From Kalaharituber pfeilii (Eukaryota > Ascomycota > Pezizomycetes > Pezizales > Pezizaceae), in the NCBI GenBank assembly GCA_015179045.1, contig WHUZ01000210.1:1-28586 (forward strand): a stretch of 28,586 nucleotides of DNA. The letters run 5' to 3'. Under the pieces are notes generated by a model. That model searched no databases and had not been told where the DNA came from. It saw only the letters and a program-made list of their open reading frames with translations. Positions 1 to 9,451 of the stretch are shown here, one piece after another. The position numbers were made by a program, and so were the translations under genes. Position 1 is the stretch's first letter. Each line of letters starts with the position of its first letter.

Positions 1-51
1 TTTCTCTGGTCTATCTAAGTGAAAAAGAGTAACCTCCGAGCCAAGTACCGT

Positions 52-579
52 CTATTTCCTTCCTCTGTCCGCCTCGTACAGGCTCGTCCGCAACCACCTT
101 CCCTCCAGTTTAACTTTCCCGATGCCTTTCTGTGTCTCCAAGTATACTACCGCCGAGCTTGTCTTCTTGCCTTCCTCCAATAAAATTGACTTCTTCCGCA
201 GCCATCTAATTCCTGTAGTCTTTCCTATTTCTGTATTGGAAGCCTCCAACCATCTTCTGACATTCCCTAAGACTTTCCTCAGGGCTATGCCGTGGACGAC
301 AATGCCGTGTTTTGTGGTGGTGTTGTCGGGGTGGTCGGGGCGAGTGATCTGGCTTTGGAGCGTGGTGGTGAGGTCTAGGGCAGGGAGTTGAGGTCTGGGG
401 GCGGGGGAGGGGGTGTCTTGACGACAGGCACCGCGGGGGATGTCTTCTTGGGTGACCGCAGGTGCTGTGGCAATTTTCTTGGCCTCTTTGTCGTCGAGTT
501 GTCTCTTGAGGGCGTACGGGGTGGCAGACACCGCTTTACCCTTTCGTTTCCTGGTGTTTGCGGGCCCTGGGGTGGGCAC
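52..579 (-). pseudogene. LINE ORF1-like (RRM-type) protein fragment
   Basis: A 175-residue open frame from a GTG codon to TGA. It is preceded in frame by a TGA, so the N-terminus is broken or starts in another frame. The first about 90 residues are basic, Pro/Thr-rich and low in complexity. From about residue 92 a compact domain follows: a strand with IVVHGIAL, a helix with RRWLEASN, the motif GIRWLRKK, an EEGKKTSSAVVYLE strand and a final GRWLRTSLYEADRGR. This resembles the RRM-like domain of LINE ORF1 (gag-like) RNA-binding proteins. The frame ends right after it, without the CCHC zinc knuckles that usually follow in fungal Tad-type ORF1 proteins. It may have coded for an RNA-binding retrotransposon protein; this copy is probably not functional. 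Confidence 0.6.
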
Positions 580-592
580 CGGCGTGGTTCAC

Positions 593-655
593 AATGGAGT
601 GCAAAGGGCGGCATGCGATTAATGAAATTAAAAAAAAAAAAAAATGGAGTGCAAA
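593..655 (+). mobile_element. micro-retroposon, family 1, truncated inside the hairpin
   Basis: AATGGAGTGCAAA occurs at 593-605 and again at 643-655 (perfect 13 bp TSD). Between them lie only 37 bases: GGGCGGCATGCG, ATTAATGAAATT and a run of A. The body therefore starts just after the loop of the family-1 hairpin, so only its 3' arm was copied. It is nested inside the half-LINE ORF1 at the left window edge and is younger than it. Confidence 0.9.
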
Positions 656-992
656 ACATGAACTGGGCACCATTGGGGCCTGACTACTGAAGCAGTATAT
701 AAGTAAGTAGTACTATAGCTATGTAATCTCCTAACTACAACCTCTGACCTATCATCTAGTATCGAATACGTACACAATATGTATGTAGGGGCAGCATCAC
801 ATTTCGGCTTCATTCTGGAGCATACAACACCAATCATGATTACTAAAGGTATTCAATTCTGGCATGGCACGGACTACGATCCCGCAATAGGAGTATCAGA
901 ATTACAGCCTAACTTTGAATGCCCGCATAGCTAATTTTGTGGCCATTTAAACGACGCAGGTCCTCATCAAGAACTCCATGGTAATCCAAGCT
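656..992. other. intergenic, no gene seen
   Basis: AT-rich sequence with no convincing reading frame. The left end may still contain 5' sequence of the half-LINE. Nothing else is recognised. Confidence 0.5.
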
Positions 993-1069
993 CAGAGTCG
1001 TCATTTTTCATTTTTTTATATCAGTACTCGCATGCCGCCCCATGGGCTATGGCGAGACAGAGTCGGCAT
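993..1069 (-). mobile_element. micro-retroposon, family 1
   Basis: Imperfect 12 bp TSD (CAGAGTCGTCAT at 993-1004, CAGAGTCGGCAT at 1058-1069, one mismatch) flanks a short T-rich tail and the full family-1 hairpin on the minus strand. The body begins one base before the outer stem arm CTCGC. The mismatch in the TSD and the short tail suggest an older insertion. Confidence 0.8.
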
Positions 1070-1203
1070 CTCGTCTCATCTGCTGCGCGCCCCACGGTAA
1101 CCAATATGCGTACCTCTGCTATGAAAAACTTTGAAATATGGATGCTCCAACCATGGTCATACGAACCGCAATTTTTTATTGACCGCCCGTTAACCAAAAA
1201 GTA

Positions 1204-2031
1204 TCACAAGAACGTCACGAATATGAGATAAAAACTCTCACAATCGCGCCTTGTACCCTGTAGAGTTACAATATTGCTATTGGCATCCAGGCTCAGATAC
1301 CTGCCCGGAAAGGCCACTGGCTCAATTGCTACCTGCCCATTATTTCCCAAAGGATGAATCCGAAACTTTTCTTGAATGCTACAGCCACCGGAGCCTTCAC
1401 TGATATACTGGCAATTCACAACCGCCTCTACATCTGCTGTTACAGCTCCGGGCATCAGGCGCCAGTGATTACAGGTAGCACGCAGATAGACATTCTGGAA
1501 ACAGATAGCCTTGAAAGCAATGATACCATCAGGGTAATGCTCAACCTCGAATGTTTCGTAACCCCAGAGGTGGGGTTGGATACCAACTTTACCGCTGCCG
1601 CTGGGTTCATATGAGGATGCTTTGGTTCCATCCATTGAGACGAATTTGTGCAAGGATGCCGCTGACATTATTGCCACATGGGGCGCGGATGGTGAGGATG
1701 GTGAACGAGTTAGCGGACTGCTTCTAAGTTGTGGATCCCCTTGACTTAGTTCTTGAAGGGCTGGCGATGCTGCTTGAAGCTTGGTCTGCAACACATGAAT
1801 CTCATTGCCTTGCTTTGCAAGGTCGGCTCTAGCATCCTCAAGTTGGAGTTTCAGCTCTTTGATTTGAGAGGTTAAATCTTCCAAATGCCCATCCTCGTGA
1901 GGCTGGGACTCTCCAGGTGCAGAGTCTGTTATCGTGCTGGGGGTATAGGAGGTACTAGTTCGCGACGGAAATAGGTTCCGGTTTGAATCAGCAAGATTGA
2001 GTCGGCAGTGGTCGAGATATGGTTTCCGCAC
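1204..2031 (-). CDS. coiled-coil plus fascin-like beta-trefoil protein
   Basis: Open frame of 275 codons ending in TGA at 1206-1204. Residues about 48-100 form a heptad-like, Leu/Lys/Glu-rich stretch (LTSQIKELKLQLEDARADLA...), very likely a coiled coil. A Ser/Pro-rich linker (about 101-118) follows. Residues about 125-270 look like a single fascin-type beta-trefoil: a start HKFVSMDG, then YETFEVEHYPDG, a VYLRA strand, EKFRIHPLGNNGQVAIEP and GRYLSLDANSNIVTL. Such folds bind actin or carbohydrate, but no specific ligand can be named. The frame opens at GTG directly after AACAG, which looks like a 3' splice site, so an upstream exon is likely; 2531-2355 joins in phase. If there is no upstream exon, the first ATG is at 1668, which would keep only the beta-trefoil. 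Fold assignment is by eye. Confidence 0.6.
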   Translation of the reverse strand: MRKPYLDHCRLNLADSNRNLFPSRTSTSYTPSTITDSAPGESQPHEDGHLEDLTSQIKELKLQLEDARADLAKQGNEIHVLQTKLQAASPALQELSQGDPQLRSSPLTRSPSSPSAPHVAIMSAASLHKFVSMDGTKASSYEPSGSGKVGIQPHLWGYETFEVEHYPDGIIAFKAICFQNVYLRATCNHWRLMPGAVTADVEAVVNCQYISEGSGGCSIQEKFRIHPLGNNGQVAIEPVAFPGRYLSLDANSNIVTLQGTRRDCESFYLIFVTFL

Positions 2032-2221
2032 CTGTTACGAGGGACCGATAATTTGTCAGTCAACAAAAAACTTCGACAGGTCCGCTGCTGCCCGGCACAT
2101 GCACGTATAAAAACACATCCAAATTTCACTGCCAAACCTATGCGCGGTCTTCCACGCGTGAGGAATCATAAAACGTTTCATACGATCTCGGGCCATGGAG
2201 TATCACTGCAAGTGCTACGGC

Positions 2222-2270
2222 AAAGGCTGGAAGATTGATATATAAAAAAAAAAAAAAAAAAGGCTGGAAG
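2222..2270 (+). mobile_element. ultra-truncated poly(A) retroposon
   Basis: AAAGGCTGGAAG is found at 2222-2233 and 2259-2270 (perfect 12 bp TSD). The inserted 25 bases are ATTGATATAT followed by A only, similar to the last bases before poly(A) in family-1 tails (AATGATATA). The body is about 10 nt. It would lie inside the predicted intron of the coiled-coil/beta-trefoil gene. Confidence 0.85.
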
Positions 2271-2309
2271 AGCAAAGAAAAGGCCTGACAATTGCTTATG
2301 ATGGTGTGA

Positions 2310-2531
2310 TTAAGGACGAGAGTGTGATGAATGAAACTTGAAGGCAGCACCCACCGAATTGACAAGCTTGACAAAAATAAGCTGTCGGTCTACATTGGCC
2401 TCAACTGCGGAAGCAAACCAATCCCATAAATTGTCGAAATCGGCGTCACTCAGGATCTCGTCCGGCACGAGAAGGTCTCGATCACGTTTTGGATGACTTG
2501 CCGGACCTCGTTCTACTGGTAATGAGGACAT
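2310..2531 (-). CDS. short acidic open frame, possible first exon of the 1204-2031 gene
   Basis: An ATG at 2531-2529 opens a 73-codon frame with balanced, acidic, protein-like composition (PDEILSDADFDNLWDWFASA then VEANVDRQLIFVKLVNS). A donor-like GTGGGT begins at 2354 in phase 0. Joining codon 59 (ending at 2355) to the GTG at 2031, which follows AACAG, keeps one frame and gives a protein of 334 residues. The intron would be 323 nt, long for this kind of genome, but it includes the 2222-2270 insertion. Seen: ATG, composition and phase match. Inferred: that it is one gene. It matches no family I recognise. Confidence 0.35.
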   Translation of the reverse strand: MSSLPVERGPASHPKRDRDLLVPDEILSDADFDNLWDWFASAVEANVDRQLIFVKLVNSVGAAFKFHSSHSRP

Positions 2532-3054
2532 GTTGTTTGCCGTACATACAAGACTGTGAGGTAGCTGATATCGAAGCTTGCAACACCGATAAGTCAGAAG
2601 ACGGTGCGCGGGTGTCTACTAATCAGCAGGAGAAAGCGGGGAAACGCCAGGTTGATCTGGGTCAGGCGCCAAGAAGTCAACCGCCGATCGAGCGTAGGGT
2701 AACTGTCACCTTCACTATACAGGGCTGTAAACAAAAGATTTACTAGGTACGAGAACAAAAGATTCATAAGTGCAACGTTATATTTGTCCATGTTTCGTAT
2801 CCTTCAGTGATGCTTACCGTCCCTTACTAATTCGGCCAGTATACAAAAGTGGAATGAGTTATGCAGTACTGGGATTTCCAGGTATCACGAAATTTCCAGG
2901 TTATTCTGTTTTTTGGAAGACGATTATACCGCTCGCAGTTACTAGTAATAACGTTAACCAACTCAGCTCAGATGAGACATCCAACTTGGGTAAATCCTGA
3001 TGCATGGACTACCAAGGAGTTCAGTCTTTGTGCGAGTCAAGATAACAATGTTAG
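2532..3054. other. intergenic, no gene seen
   Basis: No convincing frame, repeat or RNA gene. If the upstream exon is real, this holds the promoter of the minus-strand gene. Confidence 0.4.
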
Positions 3055-3284
3055 GCCCCGGGCCTGCTGAAGGAACCGACGAAGAAAGACGGGGAAGGAG
3101 ACACGGTGGCGGAGGTCTTGGACTGGGCGGCGGAGTGAGGCATGCTTCTCCTTTCTATTTCTATTCTATCCCTGTTCTCTCTTTTTTCACAGAATATTTG
3201 TTACATAACCTCTCGCCATAGCCTGTAAGGCGGCATGCGAGTAATGAAATAAAAAAAAATAAAAAAAAAAAAAGCCCCGGGCCT
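3055..3284 (+). mobile_element. 5'-truncated family-1 LINE copy with ORF2 end and 3' UTR
   Basis: GCCCCGGGCCT at 3055-3065 and 3274-3284 is a perfect 11 bp TSD around 208 bp. The copy starts with what reads as the last 24 codons of a protein (LKEPTKKDGEGDTVAEVLDW then AAE, stop TGA 3136-3138). An 80-base T/C-rich 3' UTR follows, then the family-1 hairpin, then mixed A and AAAT tail. In this hairpin the inner stem is GCCT/AGGC instead of GCCC/GGGC, so pairing is kept. This is the only copy whose coding end differs from the ORF1-type ends, so it may show the 3' terminus of the autonomous element that owns this tail. That the 24 codons are ORF2 is an inference. Confidence 0.8.
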
Positions 3285-3309
3285 CACGGACCAGTGACTA
3301 TAAGACAAG

Positions 3310-3694
3310 AACCAAATATATCCACCATTGCATCAAGAACCTTCGTAATTTTGATCGCCCAAGGCACATTGGAATGCCTTCAGCTGCAATCCATCCCATC
3401 GCTCTCCGCTGTCCTACCATCTTTGCACTCTCCCTCCAAACGTCCTTATCCGATATTCTTCAATTGCAATTTTTGCCTCAATTTTCACAAATTGCAGCTT
3501 GTGCTTTGCCCTCTCGATCTCGGCTGTCACACCTCGCCATAGCCCATAGGGCGGCATGCGAGTAATGATAAAAAAAAAAAAAAAAAGATCTCGGCTGTCG
3601 CCTCTAAATTTGTCTTTTCGACGATACCAACAGGATCGGGCGTGCCCTGCATGATACATCCCAGAGTTCCCCAGAGCAGCTGGATAGTCGCCAT
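3310..3694 (-). pseudogene. small broken gene of unknown function
   Basis: Read on the minus strand from an ATG at 3694 (MATIQLLWGTLGC...), one frame runs through an alpha-helical, charged stretch (EKTNLEATAEIERAKHKLQF, then VKIEAKIAIEEYRIRTFGGR). It reaches an in-frame TAG at 3416-3414 and continues in the same frame with protein-like sequence (SGERWDWIAAEGIPM) to about 3310. The 71 bp retroposon plus TSD at 3529-3599 breaks the frame in the middle of the helical part, since 71 is not a multiple of three. One insertion and one stop make this a likely decayed gene. It belongs to no family I can name; the helical segment could be part of a DNA-binding or coiled-coil protein. Confidence 0.45.
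3516..3599 (+). mobile_element. micro-retroposon, family 1 (type example)
   Basis: Perfect 13 bp TSD GATCTCGGCTGTC at 3516-3528 and 3587-3599. The 58-base insert starts four bases before the outer stem arm CTCGC. It has the inner stem GCCC-ATA-GGGC, the closing arm GCGAG, then TAATGAT and 17 A. It is the cleanest example of the hairpin-plus-poly(A) class and disrupts the small minus-strand gene. Confidence 0.95.
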
Positions 3695-3699
3695 TGAAG

Positions 3700-6237
3700 T
3701 TACTAGTATAAGGCAAATGTACCGCGGGAGGACGACGCTGGAGTTTCAAAAATGGCAGTGGTAGCTTAACATTGGGTGACTTGCGAGGGGAATTTTCGAA
3801 TGGAAGGGTAGGCCGAAACTGATGAAGCCCTCTCAAGCAGCACTGTTGGGTGTGTATTTACGTGGTGTCATGGACTAGCGCAAGTATGGAAGTAAAGTTC
3901 AAGGCTACTGTACTCCTTTAACTTGCTATATTAAAGAAGTCAAATCCGAACTTAAGCTTGTTGCCGCAACTTGCCGCCTCCTGCTTTCTCTGCAGCCTGT
4001 CCAGTCACGCTGAACAAGAGTATGACGTCAGTGAAGAGGCTGCAAATTATAATCTTACATAGATTGTAATGTATAAAGTGTAGTTCTGGTATTTATACGG
4101 AGGCATAATGCATATAACTGACATATACTGTAATTCACTACCACCTCGGCACCCTATCTGCGTAACTTTCGCGTTCAGTATCTTAAAAACCAGAACAGAA
4201 GGTTTTATAAAATTCACTTCACAGAGGCGCTAATCTACAAGCTATTTTATGCATATAGCACCTCTACTATCCCCGAAAAAAAGCTCTGAAGGAATTGTAG
4301 CACAGCACATTATCAGATCTGATGTGGTGCGTTTAGATAGGAAGTGAGGTGTCATTATTTAACCACGGAAGTCCTGTTATCAGGGTGGGAAGGGTGGTTT
4401 GCGACAGTGTGCCATGAACGCAGAGGAGACGGAGGTAGTAATTGGTTAGTCAGTCAATGCAGCCCGCATCTGACCCATGTTGAGATTTGCGGGGAGTAGT
4501 GCCGCAACTACGGATACTAGTATCCAAGGTGGCGGCATGGTACCGTAATGTATCTTCAATTAGACGAGATCCTTATAGTGCGCAATGAGTGTTGAGACGC
4601 ATCGGAAGCTTACATGAATGGCTCGTTAGGCGAGGGCAAGTAATCATATGCTAGTACACAAGCATGCTCTGATCCTAGCAGTGTAACATTTTCGAGCTAA
4701 ACTCATTTAGGCTCAGTGCCCAAGGTAAGAAACCCTCCTGAACTTTGCAGCCTTATCAATATTGGGAAATATACGCGAGCCCTGCAGGCGAGTTACCACT
4801 TCTGCTGTCCAGTCTGCTGCCGCTAAAACTGCTGCTACTCCTCACTCTGAATGCGCATTTAATATATCTGATAACCTCGCATACAGCTCTTCGCCATGAC
4901 AGGGCAGGCTGACTCTAACACGCACGTGGTTGGGCAGGAGGCCAATTGTGATATCTTACGGTTACGTAAGTGGGTGGATTTTACCTCTTACTCCATCGTA
5001 TGACTTATAATGGTGGACCATGGTGGACCATTCCTGCAATATTCCTAATTCCCACAACTGCATTGGGTGAGCGTGAAGACATGAAGGTCCACATGAATCA
5101 ATAGAGATATGATAAGCGACTGAAGTGTCGCGTAATAACGCCCACTGGCACTAAAAGTGTTTCTCCTCCCAACTATTGGGACTCCAGCAGCCCTGGGGAC
5201 GCCACTAATTACCGCTTGAAGGAACTGAGCTGGAAGCAATGGCACGTGCTGTATTAGTAGAAGCGCGCTCGTTAGGGAGATATGCAGATTATCAACCGAG
5301 GTCGGGTCTAGGGCACAGCAAAATTGGCTTTTACTAGGCCATACACCATTAAGACCAACTATGGAGCTTCTGTCTATCCCCACCACTGTTGAGATAGTCG
5401 AATATTTGCTGCTGCCACAAAGTGCGGTACACGTATTATCGATAGATGATTGGACTAAATTCTTGCTCGTAGTCGCTATCGGACTCTAACATTAATTAGT
5501 GAGGCCGAATCCTTAACAACGTCTGCATTTCATACCACTTACAATATTGTCCCTAGGTGAGTAGGTAGCATGTATATTTTCAACTGTTTCACTAGCCGAA
5601 CGCACGTGCTCGCAGCAGGGTAGTTTAGGTATGTCGCCTGCGTTAAACTACTCTTAGCGCACAAGCTCCCAGTAACCTGGGTTCGGCGACGCAGCCGCCA
5701 AACCTGGATTCTCCTTCCCCCCTGTTGGAGGCCTGAATGTGGGTCACAATAGCAAGATCTGCATCTCTGACCACCTGATGCCGAACAATTTGAGGTAATT
5801 CACCCCGGTCAAAAGGACTGCTAATGCCACACCGGAAGGGCAGCGACCGGCACTCATGCGGGAGTCCCGGCTGTCATGATCAGTCAAGTCAAACATTCAG
5901 TTTCACAACGACAAATTCCATTCCATTCACGTGCATGAAAAACAATAATTCATGCTTATTGGCATGTAAAATTGAACTAGAGGGTAACATACCATACAGG
6001 TGCATGCAATACGTTAAGCTTTTTGGACCACGTGTGTGCTGATCAAGTTTTCGCTTCCCGCTAGACCAGGTCAAACTTCGTGCCATCTCGTTTGTACATG
6101 CATAGCTACCCCACTTCAATTCCGTGATTACTACACCACGTCCAGGCATAACCTAACCTAAGTTAGTTGCCACAATCAGCCCCAGATCTGGTAGGTTACT
6201 TAAGAAATTCCTAGCATTTATTCGTTACGTTCTGCAC
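3700..6237. other. long gene-poor stretch
   Basis: About 2.5 kb with no convincing reading frame and no domain-like translation. It holds a degenerate family-2 tail (4870-4906), a perfect 12 bp palindrome ATCAGATCTGAT near 4312-4323, and a doubled 10-mer TGGTGGACCA near 5012-5032. The last few hundred bases are presumably the promoter of the transporter gene; no clear TATA box is seen there. Confidence 0.5.
4870..4906 (-). mobile_element. old degenerate family-2 tail
   Basis: The reverse complement reads GCCCTGTCATGGCG, AAGAGCTG, TATGCGAGGTTAT. It aligns base for base with the family-2 hairpins at 10895, 11094 and 21500 but carries several substitutions. No poly(A) and no TSD remain, so this is probably an old insertion that has decayed. 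Confidence 0.55.
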
Positions 6238-8152
6238 ATGTACGACGGCGCGCCGCAAGCTGTGCCCAACAGTCCTGGAGTTGGGGAAGATAGCAGCAGT
6301 CCTACAGATTCCTCTGCTCCTTTACTCCCAATTCGCGACAAGATTTCCGACGGCGCCGCTCCCGAGGACAGCCTCCAACAAGCCTCCGAGTTCAGTCGTG
6401 GCTCCGGCGAAGAAGATCGTTTTGATCTCGAAGACATTGACGATAACGAACACGAAGTCCACGCAACTCCTACCACATCCCTTCTTCGCCGTTGCCCCAC
6501 CGACACCTGCGCAATGAAAAGATTCTCAGGGACACATATCTCGTCAGCCACCCCCGACGACCCCAACTCCGACCTTGATGCCCAACGCGTTTCCGAGCCT
6601 GATCTCCCTATCTTCAGCCGCTCTCGATACTCAGGCGCCGTCCTGTTCAACGCCATAACCTTCCTCCTCCCGGCAATCCATGGCACGCTTGCCAAGCTCT
6701 GGATCGCGAACATCGATAGCTCGATGGTTGCCACAACCGACATCTACACCTACATTGGGGTTGTCGCCGAAGTTCTGAACGAAGGCCTCCCGCGCGTCGC
6801 GTACCTGGTTATCGGGAACAAGTCGACGCAATCTGTCCGGGCGCGAATCCAATTCTCCAACACTTTGATTGTGGTTCAAATGTTGCTAGGCTTAATCATG
6901 TCGGTTATCTTTGTCTCATGCGCCACAAACTTCGCGGACGTATTTGTGCCAGAACCTATCAGGAAGGTGTCGATAACGTATGTGCGAATTGCGTCCTTCA
7001 CGTGTCTTACTAGCGCTACTGAGGTGGCGGTGGCGGCCGCCACGAGGGCCCTAGACAAGCCGGATGTGCCACTTGCAATAAGCGCGGTAAGGACGACGGT
7101 GAATATTGTGCTGGAAATGCTGTTTTTGTCGACATTCAGGGTATGGAGGCGTACCCCGCCGACACCGAATATGCAGGCGTGGATTAGACTCGTGTGTGAG
7201 GCGGCAGCAGCGTTGACAGGGCTTGCATTCTATCTTGTCAAGTCGCGACGGTTGGTGGTTGGGGCGCGCAGTGAGGAAGACCAAGGTCCGCCGACGGGGC
7301 CTTCTATGAACGCCCTATTGACGCTGGCAAAGCCTGGTGTATTCACATTTTTGGAATCGGCGATGCGGAATGCAATCTATCTGTGGTTGATCAGCGGAGT
7401 CATCAAGATGGGCCTGACGTATGCAACGGCATGGGGAGTATTCAACACCATTCGGTGGGGCCTCGTAATGGTGCCAGTGATGTCACTCGAGGCAAGTAGC
7501 GCAACATTTGTCGGGCATCGGTGGGGAGCATGGAAGCAAATAGTCGGCGTTGCTGGGGCGAGGGATCCAGGGAAGGCAAAGGCGACCAATCGGGATTTAT
7601 GGTGTAAGTGCTCTTATGTCCCTTATTGATCGATATCCGGGACAATCAAGGGCGTCAGGCTAACGGGGTACCGGCCACAATGGCCATGTTGCGACAGTCA
7701 TTTGCCGCCCAGCATTCCTTTCCATTTGCCTTGTGCTTGTCGTCGAAATCCCCTTGCTTCTATTCTTCACTTTCTTCGCCATCCAGCCATTTGCATACTA
7801 CATCTCGGCCTCAGACGATGTTGCTGTCGTAGTCAAGAAGATGTGGCGCACAATCGATTGGTGCTACATCTTTTACGGCGTCTCTACGCAGCTATCAGCA
7901 ATCCTAATTGCAACCCGTCCCGGGATGTACTGGTGGAAGTCTTTCATATCGAACCTCATCTGGGACTTTCCATGGGCGATTGCAGTGAGTAGGATTCCGG
8001 GCATCAATGAGAATAATGCGTGGAAGTGGCATGCGATAATCTTTGGAGGTAGTTTGGTGCAGGGTTTTTTTGTCACTGTGGCGATGGTCGGGTTATGGGG
8101 CTGGTTATTGAGGAGAGGTAAGGTTGTGTTTGGTTTAACGGCATTGGAATGA
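6238..8152 (+). CDS. MATE-type membrane transporter, one intron
   Basis: Exons 6238-7603 and 7698-8152 give 606 residues. The 94 nt intron (7604-7697) has donor GTAAGT, branch-like GCTAAC near 7660 and acceptor GACAG. Splicing keeps the frame across W-F-I-C. Residues 1-125 are acidic and Ser/Pro-rich and probably cytosolic. From about residue 129 there are about twelve hydrophobic segments in two halves, with NEGLPR in the second helix of the first half and a conserved-looking WRTIDWCYIFYG in exon 2. This layout fits the MATE branch of the MOP superfamily, which exports drugs or metabolites using an ion gradient; the substrate is unknown. It stands alone, with no linked biosynthetic genes, and there is no sign of decay. 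The family call rests on topology and motif feel, not on a search. Confidence 0.75.
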
Positions 8153-8917
8153 TCTGGTACGTGTTGAGAGTGCTTCTGTTTGATAACGTTAAGGGATGCG
8201 TGGGCTCCTTTACCATATTGTTAGCCAATTTTCATATCGTTGCCTATGTAATGACGCGAAAAAGAACCATGTGATCCAGCATTGCTAAGGAATGCATATA
8301 TAATTTTGACAATCATGAAAACGTTCAGATGGATTCAATACTTTCCCTTCTGGTTGCGTCCAATGATGCTGTGATGTCACGCACTCTGACCAGCACAAAC
8401 TGAATGCCGCCATGGTTCGTTAGGACTCTCCATGTCCCGTTGCCCCTTGTGCACCCTCGGCCCTTCCTGTGTGTTCGTAGCGTGAGAATGTGCGAAATAC
8501 TGATCAAACCGTACCGGTACTACCTTCAGGTGACATGGAAATTAACACCCACTCAGCTAGACACCCACTTTGTACGTATGCGCTTTCACATGGTCAAACA
8601 AGAGTTTGACAAATGTGTCGAATCCAAGTATTGGAGGTATGTTGCAAATTTTGCGAGAAGGGCGCAACGACACAATTATGAAAAATAAAATAAAATGGGA
8701 TTTTTGCAATGAGCTGCGTACCTGGCTGCCGTCACGGCGAGCAGAGCCACACCTTTCAATAGACATCTTGCACTTTCGTATTGTCGTAGATCTAGGCTGA
8801 ATCCAATCGATGTCGTGGGTGCGCTTACAGTGCGGGTGTGGTGCAAAGGTGGTGGATTCAGAAAAATGGGCTGCAGTTTGTGGACCACGTATTTCGGGAC
8901 ATAAAAATTCAACGTCC
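8153..8917. other. intergenic, no gene seen
   Basis: The 3' flank of the transporter gene. A canonical AATAAA signal was not identified with confidence. No other gene is supported. Confidence 0.4.
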
Positions 8918-8981
8918 TTACAGCAACGGTCGGCATGCGAGTACTGATAAAAAAAAAAGAAAAAAAAAATTACAGCAACGG
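8918..8981 (+). mobile_element. micro-retroposon, family 1, truncated inside the hairpin
   Basis: Perfect 12 bp TSD TTACAGCAACGG at 8918-8929 and 8970-8981. The body is only TCGGCATGCGAG, TACTGAT and an A-rich tail. Its 5' end lies just after the hairpin loop, almost the same place as in the copy at 593-655. Confidence 0.9.
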
Positions 8982-9258
8982 CACTGTTCCAACCGATGTA
9001 CTAATGAATACGATTTGCCAATTGGCCAACCAATTCACCCATTCACTAATCATTCGTACATCTTTCAAATGATATAGCAATGTAAGGCATTGTGGACCGA
9101 TAGACCAATATCAGTAGAGAATGCACTAACTAGCACCAGGTTCGTGACGTACTAATATGTCCCGCGCTTAGCGACTCACGTATTATATAAATATAATATT
9201 TTAGAGGGCGAAGCATTCCAAATATCACTCACTCGCAGTATATTAAGGGGGACTGTTC

Positions 9259-9318
9259 CGGTCTGCTCGTGAATTGACCGGTCCACTCGTAAATTGAGCC
9301 GTCCGCTCACAAACCACA
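9259..9318. repeat. three imperfect 20 bp tandem units
   Basis: Three consecutive units begin CGGTCTGCTCGT (9259), CGGTCCACTCGT (9279) and CCGTCCGCTCAC (9299). The first two continue with GAATTGAC and AAATTGAG. A run of 19 T follows at 9326-9344, with no TSD that I can find around it. Confidence 0.75.
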
Positions 9319-9451
9319 GCTTCAGTTTTTTTTTTTTTTTTTTTCCTCTCCCTCTCTTCTCGATCATGGGAGATGCTCCTCCAGGCATTCCTCAACGTTT
9401 CAGCCTACAGTAATGCCCGGACTGGAATAGATGTAATATCAAAACAAATAC

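Larger units (their letters stand above)
1..690 (-). mobile_element. ORF1-only LINE derivative (half-LINE), 3' end outside window
   Basis: Read on the minus strand, this holds an ORF1-type reading frame whose end resembles four other copies in the window (10.5-11.3, 15.9-17.4, 18.2-19.0 and 20.6-21.0 kb). The 3' part, where the hairpin tail and poly(A) should be, lies to the left of base 1. The 5' limit near 690 is approximate because no target duplication can be paired. A separate micro-insertion splits the 5' part at 606-642. Membership in the family is well supported by the shared C-terminal motif. Whether this copy lacked ORF2, like the complete copy at 15.9-17.4 kb, cannot be seen here. 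Confidence 0.65.

Noticed and set aside
3216..3600. Repeated hairpin units as a CRISPR-like array
   Set aside because: Units are not regularly spaced, occur in both orientations, and each has poly(A) and its own target duplication.
5012..5032. Doubled TGGTGGACCA
   Set aside because: Only two short copies with no context; likely chance or slippage.
5045..5386. 113-codon minus-strand open frame
   Set aside because: No recognisable domain, no splice context, composition not convincing; lies in a gene-poor stretch and is likely chance.
9326..9344. T19 run as a second poly(A)-only insertion
   Set aside because: No direct repeat flanks it, so slippage or an old insertion cannot be separated.
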